A DNA stretch of 6,414 bases from Candidatus Poseidoniaceae archaeon (GTDB taxonomy: Archaea > Thermoplasmatota > Poseidoniia > Poseidoniales > Poseidoniaceae), in assembly GCA_013330765.1 (NCBI GenBank), contig DUHU01000178.1:1-6414 (forward strand), in the 5' to 3' direction. Position 1 is the stretch's first letter; every line of letters begins with the position of its first letter. Under the pieces are notes generated by a model. That model was given only the letters and a program-made list of their open reading frames with translations. It searched no databases and was not told the origin of the DNA. Of this stretch, positions 1 to 4,948 are shown one piece after another. A program made the position numbers and the translations under genes.

Positions 1-1130
1 TCCCACCAATCCATCATTTCATCAAGGAATTCGACGTGATTTTCAATCGAGCGTAGCGAGAAGGCAAGTTCGTGTCCAACTCTGTTTCCAACCTGCCGTA
101 GCATGCGAGCCAAATCGATTCCGAGAATCTTGAGGTTCGAAAGACGACCCTTGGTCAATTCTTGACGTGCTTGATTGACTTCTGTCCCAGCAGCAAGAAA
201 CGCATCCGGATCAAACGGTGTATCGTGTTCAGGGAGATCATCAACTCCGAGGGCTCCAACGAGTGAATCGAGGAACGAGCCCTCGCCAATTGTCAATCGA
301 AGAGGGTCATGAATCCGACCCTTTGAGAATCGTGCTTCTGCCACCTCGAATTGAACTGCATCTTCCCAAATCGTATCGATGAGGTTTTCTTGGGCTTTTG
401 CAAAGGGTTCGCTTTCGATGACCAAAGCGGCATCTTCCTTACCACGGCCTACTGGATTTTCTTCGATGTTGAGGAATTGAACGACATGGGTGCAGTCTTG
501 TAGGAAACCTTGAGAATCAAGGTCATCAGAATGCTTGATTTCGATAGAATCGTGCAGTTTCTGGAAGAAACGAGTTGTTCTTCGGTCGAGTTGAGCAATG
601 ACCTGAACGACAACGCCTTTCTCTGCAACAGAGTTGACCGTCTCGAGAGCTTCGCTCCGACACAAGTGGAGGATTCCATATCGGCCAAGGAGCAAGACAA
701 GACGCTCTTCAGTGTCTTCTGCCATTCGTTCTAGACGTCGGTAAATATGGCTTCGTTCTTTGAGTACGGCGAATCGAGGTTCGTCGCGTTGACGGCGGTT
801 CGCTTCGTAAGAAGCATTGGCTTCTGTGATTCCTTTCGACATTTCGTTGAATCCTTCTTCGAGATTGTCCAATTGACGTCGACGCATTTCGATGATGTGC
901 TGAAGTGCTTCATCCACACGGAGACTTGAGAACAACATTGGACGATCTGCGGTTGCGGTAACAATCCCCATTTCTTGCAACCTAGAGAGGCTGTTGTAGG
1001 CGTCAAGTCGAGTGGTTTGCAATTCCTTTGCAAGTTCACTTGCACGCATGTTGGGATTGTTCCCTAGGACCATGATTGAGCGTACTTCGCGCTCAGTGAG
1101 TCCTGCTTCGTTGAGAAGACTGTCCCACAT
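1..1130 (-). CDS. TrmB-family transcriptional regulator (partial, C-terminus beyond left edge)
   Basis: This frame is open from an ATG at 1130-1128 to the window edge, giving 376 codons and no stop, so the protein is C-terminally incomplete. Residues 8-70 form a winged helix-turn-helix of TrmB type: an AGLTEREVRSIM helix, a recognition region SELAKELQTTRLDAYNSLSRL, and a wing ending near PMLFSSL. Residues 72-140 are charged and probably coiled-coil (dimerisation). Residues 143-265 (LVLLLGRYGILHL, GVVVQVIAQL, ALVIESEPFA) resemble the phospholipase D-like effector domain of TrmB proteins. Residues 270-376 (ending VGHELAFSLRSIENHVEFLDEMMDWW) are an extension I do not recognise. A Shine-Dalgarno GGAGGG at 1144-1139 lies 8 nt upstream. 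The ATG shares one base with the peroxiredoxin stop (TGATG), implying translational coupling; an in-frame GTG at 1133 is an alternative start. Known TrmB proteins sense sugars or redox state; the ligand here is unknown. Position in the ribA unit suggests local regulation. Confidence 0.85.
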   Translation of the reverse strand, partial: MWDSLLNEAGLTEREVRSIMVLGNNPNMRASELAKELQTTRLDAYNSLSRLQEMGIVTATADRPMLFSSLRVDEALQHIIEMRRRQLDNLEEGFNEMSKGITEANASYEANRRQRDEPRFAVLKERSHIYRRLERMAEDTEERLVLLLGRYGILHLCRSEALETVNSVAEKGVVVQVIAQLDRRTTRFFQKLHDSIEIKHSDDLDSQGFLQDCTHVVQFLNIEENPVGRGKEDAALVIESEPFAKAQENLIDTIWEDAVQFEVAEARFSKGRIHDPLRLTIGEGSFLDSLVGALGVDDLPEHDTPFDPDAFLAAGTEVNQARQELTKGRLSNLKILGIDLARMLRQVGNRVGHELAFSLRSIENHVEFLDEMMDWW

Positions 1131-1654
1131 CACTCCGACCCTCCAGTAACTGATGAGAGGCTTTTGAGAATCCTAGCGACGTGCCGTCGTGGTCTGAACA
1201 ACCAGTCATACACGTGATGAATTCGGTTGTCAGGACCGATGAGGAAGCTAGACTTAGCAGGGAACATTCCGAGATGGACTGGCACCAGGAACTTGTCTGC
1301 TACAGCACGGTCCGGATCTGCAAGGAGCGGAAACGGAAGTCCTCCGAGTTCTTTTTTGAACTTTGCATGAGATTCGCTTGTTCCTTCTCCAACTCCGACG
1401 ACTTTACAGCCAGCAGAAATGAACAGGTCATGTTGCTCCTTGAAGGTCAAACATCCGCGCTTGCAGGTGGGAGAGCCATCCTTTGCGTAAAAGAATAGGA
1501 TTCTCCAAGAACCATCGAGGCTGCTGCTGTCAAAACTGTTGCCTGCATCGTCAGTTAGTGTGAAATCTGGCGCAATTTCGCCAATCAAATCCTTGCTCAC
1601 TTTTTTCGCCTCAGCGTACGTGAGACGGTCTGCTGTCAAAACTACTTCTGCCAT
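1130..1654 (-). CDS. PrxQ/Bcp-like thioredoxin-fold peroxiredoxin with atypical active site
   Basis: 174-aa protein of the AhpC/TSA superfamily, closest by eye to the PrxQ/Bcp group, which reduces hydrogen peroxide and organic hydroperoxides in the cytoplasm. The domain starts at IGEIAPDFTLTDDAG (residues 24-38). The peroxidatic Cys is C64 in FFYAKDGSPTCKRGC. The usual PxxxT/SxxC motif here reads AxxxSxxC, so the normally invariant Pro is Ala57. A second Cys, C68, is a possible resolving residue but sits at CxxxC, not the PrxQ spacing CxxxxC. The normally invariant late Arg (GRxTxV) is Lys134 in PAKSSFLIG. The remainder aligns with PrxQ without gaps (LPFPLLADPDRAVADKFLVP, then RPRRHVARILKSL). 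I chose ATG 1654 because GAGGGTGA lies 5 nt upstream; GTG 1663 and ATG 1660 are in-frame alternatives. The gene follows ribA after 11 nt and overlaps the TrmB gene by 1 nt. Peroxidase activity is less certain than family membership. Confidence 0.85.
   Translation of the reverse strand: MAEVVLTADRLTYAEAKKVSKDLIGEIAPDFTLTDDAGNSFDSSSLDGSWRILFFYAKDGSPTCKRGCLTFKEQHDLFISAGCKVVGVGEGTSESHAKFKKELGGLPFPLLADPDRAVADKFLVPVHLGMFPAKSSFLIGPDNRIHHVYDWLFRPRRHVARILKSLSSVTGGSE
1139..1144 (-). promoter_or_regulatory. Shine-Dalgarno for the TrmB-family gene
   Basis: GGAGGG on the minus strand, 8 nt before the ATG at 1130. It lies inside the 3' end of the peroxiredoxin gene and supports coupled translation from one mRNA. 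Confidence 0.6.
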
Positions 1655-1659
1655 ATGCA

Positions 1660-1667
1660 TCACCCTC
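1660..1667 (-). promoter_or_regulatory. Shine-Dalgarno deciding the peroxiredoxin start
   Basis: GAGGGTGA on the minus strand, overlapping the ribA stop codon and 5 nt before ATG 1654. This spacing favours ATG 1654 over GTG 1663 and ATG 1660, which overlap or abut the site. Confidence 0.6.
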
Positions 1668-2277
1668 AGATTGGAAGAATGTGGCGCATTCTCGACACTT
1701 TCGTTTGCAGATAGTCTCTATTTTCTGAGCATATTCCTGCTTTGTGTTCAACTCGCGACACAACGTTGATACCGTGTTTCTCGAGTTGCTCGATCTTGTC
1801 TGGGTTGTTGGTCATCAACCGCACGCGGTTGACGCCCAGTTCCTTGAGCATCGCAGCCGCCATCTCGTAGGTTCGAGCGTCGGCAGGCAGCCCAAGAGCA
1901 AGGTTTGCGTCCAGGGTGTCGTAACCCAAGTCTTGGAGGTGGTAGGCCTGAACCTTGGCATACAGGCCGATGCCTCGTCCTTCCTGACGGAGGTATACGA
2001 CCGCGCCGACTCCGGCGTCTTGCACGGCTCGCATGGCCAGTTGCAGTTGAGGGCCACAGTCGCACTTGAGGCTCCCAAACGCGTCACCGGTGAGGCATTC
2101 GGAGTGAATGCGCACCAGCGGTGCGTCTGCGGACGCAAGGTCGCCTACGGTCAGAAGCGCATGTTCGGCCCCAGTCTTCGGATCGACGAAGGCATGCAGG
2201 GTGAACGTGCCAAACGCGGTTGGCAGTTGTGCCTGCGCTGGGACGTCTATGTTGGTGGACTCAATCGTGATGGCCAT
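1666..2277 (-). CDS. ribA: GTP cyclohydrolase II (riboflavin biosynthesis)
   Basis: 203-aa stand-alone GTP cyclohydrolase II (E. coli RibA is about 196 aa). It converts GTP to 2,5-diamino-6-ribosylamino-4(3H)-pyrimidinone 5'-phosphate, formate and pyrophosphate, the first committed step to riboflavin, FMN and FAD. Visible signatures: zinc ligands C61, C72 and C74 in HSECLTGDAFGSLKCDCG; the LRQEGRGIGL loop (96-105); AYHLQDLGYDTLDAN; D133 and R135 in PADAR, matching the catalytic Asp and Arg of the E. coli enzyme; and LMTNNPDK (154-161). It is not fused to RibB. I chose ATG 2277 because the domain starts shortly after it and a TATA-like box lies at -29 to -20; the frame continues upstream to a GTG at 2352, but that would read through the promoter. 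It is first in a unit with peroxiredoxin and TrmB genes and divergent from photolyase, whose FAD depends on this pathway. Most archaea use the unrelated GTP cyclohydrolase III, so transfer from bacteria is likely. G+C drops in the last 44 codons. Confidence 0.95.
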   Translation of the reverse strand: MAITIESTNIDVPAQAQLPTAFGTFTLHAFVDPKTGAEHALLTVGDLASADAPLVRIHSECLTGDAFGSLKCDCGPQLQLAMRAVQDAGVGAVVYLRQEGRGIGLYAKVQAYHLQDLGYDTLDANLALGLPADARTYEMAAAMLKELGVNRVRLMTNNPDKIEQLEKHGINVVSRVEHKAGICSENRDYLQTKVSRMRHILPI

Positions 2278-2296
2278 GATTGAAAGGAAGTGCATC

Positions 2297-2306
2297 GGTA
2301 TATGAA
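2297..2306 (-). promoter_or_regulatory. TATA-like promoter element of ribA
   Basis: TTCATATACC on the minus strand occupies -29 to -20 relative to the ribA ATG at 2277. No Shine-Dalgarno is present between it and the ATG (CACTTCCTTTCAATC precedes it), consistent with an archaeal leaderless transcript. ACGG lies directly upstream. The box is 9/10 identical to the one serving photolyase. Confidence 0.6.
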
Positions 2307-2340
2307 CCGTCGTTGCTCTCCGCAGGACCCTGAACGGTTC

Positions 2341-2350
2341 TTGATATACC
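2341..2350 (+). promoter_or_regulatory. TATA-like promoter element of the photolyase gene
   Basis: TTGATATACC occupies -31 to -22 relative to the photolyase ATG at 2372, the distance expected for an archaeal leaderless mRNA. AACGG begins 8 nt upstream of it (2333-2337) and could be a BRE or part of an operator. No convincing Shine-Dalgarno is positioned for ATG 2372. Confidence 0.6.
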
Positions 2351-2371
2351 ACGGCAGGGAAATGAACCTCG

Positions 2372-3940
2372 ATGGCCGCCGTTGCTACAGCAGAGCAGCG
2401 GAGCCCAAGGCTGACCGTTCGAGCCGCGAAAGACGGCCACCAAGGAGCACACGTCCTCTATTGGATGACCTCTTCGAGGCGCACGAATTACAATCTCGCC
2501 CTCCAACATGCCGTGGAACTCGCGGTTGAGCGTGAAATCCCCCTTCTTGTAGTAGAGGCTTTGGCCATCGGCCACCGGTGGGCCAATGACCGCATCCACA
2601 CCTTCGTGCTGCAGGGGATGATCGACCAACGCACCAACCTCCTTGGCAGCGGTGTCTCCTACGTCCCCTATGTTGAGACCCGGCATGGGGAAGCTCGTGG
2701 CCTTCTTGCGCGAATGAGTGTGGATGCCGATGTGCTGGTCATCGACGACTATCCCACCTACATGCCGAGGCAAGTTGCTGAGCGCGCCTTGGCTCTCGCG
2801 CCCTGCGAGGTCCATTTGGTCGACGGCAACGGCTTCATGGCCATGCGTCACGCCGGTCGGGCGTTTACCACCGCCCACTCCCTTCGCCGCCACCTGCACA
2901 AGACCATCGAAGACCACCTGGCCGACTTGCCCGTGGAGCACCCGCTGGCTCCCGCGCTTGGATTGCCTGACGTGGATGAACAACTCGTGGATTTGGCCTT
3001 CAAGGAAACCGACACGCCCAAAACGCCCCTGGAGTTCATTTGGCGAACCGCAGAAGGCGACAGCATCGGGCGACAGGCTCTGAGATCGTTGGACATCGAC
3101 CACGACGTGATGCCCGTCCCCAAAATGAAGGGAGGAAGCATCTCTGCACACAAGCGTTGGCGGAAGTTCCTCGACGCACGCCTCGAACGCTACCATGAAG
3201 ACCGCAACCATCCGGACCTCCAGGCCGCGACCGGCCTGTCCCCTTGGCTTCACTTTGGACACATTTCATCGCAGCAGATGGTCAAGGACGTGCTCGACCT
3301 GTACGACTGGGATCCAGGTCACATTACGCCGCCATCGGACGGACGGCGCTCTGGCTGGTGGGGCCTCCCTGCAGGAGCCGAAGCATTCCTCGACCAAGTC
3401 GTCACATGGAGGGATCTGGCCTTCATCCACGCGCACATGGTGGAGGACCATGACGGATACAGTTCCATCCCCGAGTGGGCGCAAGCAACGTTGGCCGAAC
3501 ACGCCGCAGATCCGCGGCCTGGTGGCTACACCTTCGAGCAGTTGGAAGCCGCCGAAACCGGCGACGCACTTTGGAACGCGGCACAGCGCCAACTGATGCA
3601 AGACGGCATCATCCAGAACTACCTCAGAATGCTTTGGGGGAAGAAAATCCTCGAATGGGCGCCCACGCCTCAGTTGGCCTTCGATTGGATGGTGGCTCTG
3701 AACGACCGTTGGGCTCTGGACGGTAGGGACCCCAACTCCTACGCTGGCATCGGCTGGGTCTGCGGAAAATTCGACCGAGGGTGGACCGAACGGGCCGTCT
3801 TTGGGAAAGTCCGTTGCATGATGTCACACCGCACGGAAAAGAAAGTGAAAGCCCGAGAATACATCTCGCGCTACGGCCCAGGGCCCGCACAACTCGGACT
3901 TGGAGCCTCCTACAGGATGCCACCGCGACGCGACGTCTGA
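2372..3940 (+). CDS. Class II-like FAD-dependent DNA photolyase
   Basis: 522-aa photolyase/cryptochrome family protein; such enzymes use blue/near-UV light to reverse UV pyrimidine dimers. Residues 27-185 are the antenna-binding alpha/beta domain, opening with HVLYWMTSSRRTNYNLAL, a class II hallmark. Residues 255-500 are the helical FAD domain (GLSPWLHFGHIS at 288-299, GYTFEQLEAAETGDALWNAAQ, LRMLWGKKILEW, LNDRWALDGRDPNSYAGIGW). Using a constant offset of 41 from my recalled Methanosarcina mazei class II numbering, W401, W422 and W429 match the electron-transfer Trp triad, R419 and D450 the salt bridge, N444 the Asn facing flavin N5, and M420, W346 and W462 active-site residues. Two positions differ: Q342 replaces the lesion-contacting Glu, and the usual MHG motif reads IQN (414-416). 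The start fits the TATA box, and the full N-terminal domain follows it. A different lesion specificity is possible; loss of repair is less likely given the intact flavin site. Confidence 0.93.
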   Translation: MAAVATAEQRSPRLTVRAAKDGHQGAHVLYWMTSSRRTNYNLALQHAVELAVEREIPLLVVEALAIGHRWANDRIHTFVLQGMIDQRTNLLGSGVSYVPYVETRHGEARGLLARMSVDADVLVIDDYPTYMPRQVAERALALAPCEVHLVDGNGFMAMRHAGRAFTTAHSLRRHLHKTIEDHLADLPVEHPLAPALGLPDVDEQLVDLAFKETDTPKTPLEFIWRTAEGDSIGRQALRSLDIDHDVMPVPKMKGGSISAHKRWRKFLDARLERYHEDRNHPDLQAATGLSPWLHFGHISSQQMVKDVLDLYDWDPGHITPPSDGRRSGWWGLPAGAEAFLDQVVTWRDLAFIHAHMVEDHDGYSSIPEWAQATLAEHAADPRPGGYTFEQLEAAETGDALWNAAQRQLMQDGIIQNYLRMLWGKKILEWAPTPQLAFDWMVALNDRWALDGRDPNSYAGIGWVCGKFDRGWTERAVFGKVRCMMSHRTEKKVKAREYISRYGPGPAQLGLGASYRMPPRRDV

Positions 3941-3950
3941 GTCAGCGAGA

Positions 3951-3967
3951 AACGGCTGTTCAAATAG
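3951..3967 (+). promoter_or_regulatory. Possible internal promoter before the DUF523-DUF1722 gene
   Basis: In the 49-bp gap after photolyase, AACGG (3951-3955) is followed after 3 nt by TTCAAATAG (3959-3967). AACGG starts at -39 and the AT-rich box at -31 relative to ATG 3990, exactly the distances of the same elements before photolyase. There is no Shine-Dalgarno before 3990, so a separate leaderless transcript is plausible, though read-through from photolyase is not excluded. Confidence 0.4.
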
Positions 3968-3989
3968 TCCTCGAAGTTCTTGCGGTTCA

Positions 3990-4946
3990 ATGGAGAAACC
4001 TCTCGTTGCTGCATCGGCGTGCCTCCTTGGCTCTCCCGTCCGGTACAACGGTGACGCCTGCGAGTTTCGCCCGCTCTCCCGCGCATGGTCCGAGCACCTG
4101 AAACTCCTGCCCGTGTGCCCTGAAGTCGGCATTGGCCTTGGTACGCCTCGCCCCACCATTCGTCTGTCGAGAGGTCCAGATGGGGTTCGTTTGATCGAAC
4201 CACGATCTGGAAAGGATTTGACCGATTCCATGGTGGCTTGGGCCCAGCAAACCTCTGACGATTTAGCTGGACTCGGCGTCAACGGACTGGTGCTCAAGAA
4301 GGATTCACCGTCCTGCGGCGTCGAGCGCGTCAAGGTTCACCCCGCCAAAGAAGGACGCCCCTCACGGGACGGTGTCGGTGTCTTTGCCATGGTTTTCATG
4401 GCGTTGCACCCCCAGATTCCTGTCATCGAGGAAGGCCGGCTCAACGATCCCAATCAAGCCGAACATTTCCTCGCACGCGTTCACTTCCACCACAGGTGGA
4501 GCCTTGCAGGGAGCAAGGGTTGGACGGCCCAGCGGATCATGAATTTTCATCAGGAACACAAGATTTTCCTTGTGGCTCGCACAGCGGATGCAAAACGCAA
4601 ACTTGGCCGCACCATCGCCAAAGGTTTTGATGCCGGTTTGCCCGCTGCAGAAGTCGCCTTGGCATACATGATTGAGGCCCAAGAACAACTCAACGTTCTG
4701 ACCCACCGCGGGCGCTTCGCCCATGCGATGGAGCGTGCGCTTGCGCGCATGGACCTCGCGCTGACGGGGCAAGGACGCGAGCAAGTGATTCGCTCCATCC
4801 ACGCGTACAGGCAGGGCCATTTGCCCAGGATGGCTCCTTTGGTCCTCCTCGACCATTTGGCCGGCATTGCAGGATCGATTCCACCGTGGCTTGGCCACCT
4901 TTCGAACCCCGTTCCGGCGGCAACCGGCGTTTTAGCGAGGGTCTGA
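3990..4946 (+). CDS. DUF523-DUF1722 fusion protein (TudS-like desulfidase domain plus YbgA domain)
   Basis: 318-aa protein with two domains. Residues 4-165 are DUF523, the family of TudS, a [4Fe-4S] enzyme that removes sulfur from thiouracil and 4-thio-UMP. The three cluster cysteines are visible: C11 in ASACLLGSPVRYNG, C43 in PVCPEVGIGLGTPRP, and C109 in KKDSPSCG; C24 is additional. Residues 175-300 are DUF1722 (YbgA), with NFHQEHKIFLVARTADAKRKLGRTIA and LTHRGRFAHAMERALARM; its function is not established. The fused arrangement is common in bacteria, and E. coli ybgA lies next to phrB, so the link to photolyase is recurrent. I chose ATG 3990 because the family begins at KPLVAASACLLG and promoter-like sequence sits at -31; an in-frame TTG at 3900 would overlap photolyase. 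The next gene follows after 2 nt. Substrate here is an inference; near-UV-absorbing 4-thiouridine metabolism is one possibility. Confidence 0.92.
   Translation: MEKPLVAASACLLGSPVRYNGDACEFRPLSRAWSEHLKLLPVCPEVGIGLGTPRPTIRLSRGPDGVRLIEPRSGKDLTDSMVAWAQQTSDDLAGLGVNGLVLKKDSPSCGVERVKVHPAKEGRPSRDGVGVFAMVFMALHPQIPVIEEGRLNDPNQAEHFLARVHFHHRWSLAGSKGWTAQRIMNFHQEHKIFLVARTADAKRKLGRTIAKGFDAGLPAAEVALAYMIEAQEQLNVLTHRGRFAHAMERALARMDLALTGQGREQVIRSIHAYRQGHLPRMAPLVLLDHLAGIAGSIPPWLGHLSNPVPAATGVLARV
4937..4941 (+). promoter_or_regulatory. Shine-Dalgarno for the SRPBCC-epimerase gene
   Basis: GAGGG lies 7 nt before ATG 4949 within the end of the DUF523-DUF1722 gene. It supports ATG 4949 and translation from a shared mRNA. 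Confidence 0.5.
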
Positions 4947-4948
4947 GC

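Larger units (their letters stand above)
2297..2350. repeat. Imperfect inverted repeat spanning the divergent ribA/photolyase promoters
   Basis: The left arm GGTATATGAACCGT (2297-2310) is mirrored by the right arm at 2334-2350, whose reverse complement is GGTATATCAAGAACCGT. The arms match completely apart from a 3-base insertion (CAA) between the TATA part and the GAACCGT part. The inner GAACCGT and ACGGTTC arms are separated by 23 bp. Within the right arm GAACGGTTC is itself a short palindrome (GAAC-G-GTTC). Each arm contains one TATA-like box. The symmetry would let one regulator, or paired basal-factor sites, act equally on both genes. Which of these applies cannot be told from sequence. 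Confidence 0.6.

Noticed and set aside
449..1045. Short open frames on both strands within the left 1.1 kb.
   Set aside because: A single uninterrupted minus-strand frame from 1130 to the edge encodes a TrmB-family protein and explains the whole region.
1744..2283. A 179-codon plus-strand open frame opposite ribA.
   Set aside because: RibA motifs cover the minus strand from end to end; no domain is visible in the antisense product.
2278..2352. Upstream GTG start for ribA at 2352.
   Set aside because: It would add 25 residues with no family counterpart and place the TATA-like box and inverted repeat inside the coding region.
2261..3262. A 333-codon open frame on the minus strand antisense to photolyase.
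   Set aside because: It is opposite a gene with clear class II photolyase motifs throughout, its translation shows no recognisable domain, and it would cross the promoter region; it is a by-product of the G+C-rich codon use.
3900..3989. Upstream TTG start for the DUF523-DUF1722 gene.
   Set aside because: It would overlap photolyase by 41 nt and add 30 residues foreign to DUF523, whose usual start (KPLVAASACLLG) follows ATG 3990 directly.
3941..3989. Transcription terminator after photolyase.
   Set aside because: No stem-loop followed by T-rich sequence is present; the gap is better explained as promoter-like sequence.
4886..4948. Upstream GTG start for the epimerase gene.
   Set aside because: It would overlap the preceding gene by 61 nt, whereas ATG 4949 has a Shine-Dalgarno and sits 2 nt after the stop.
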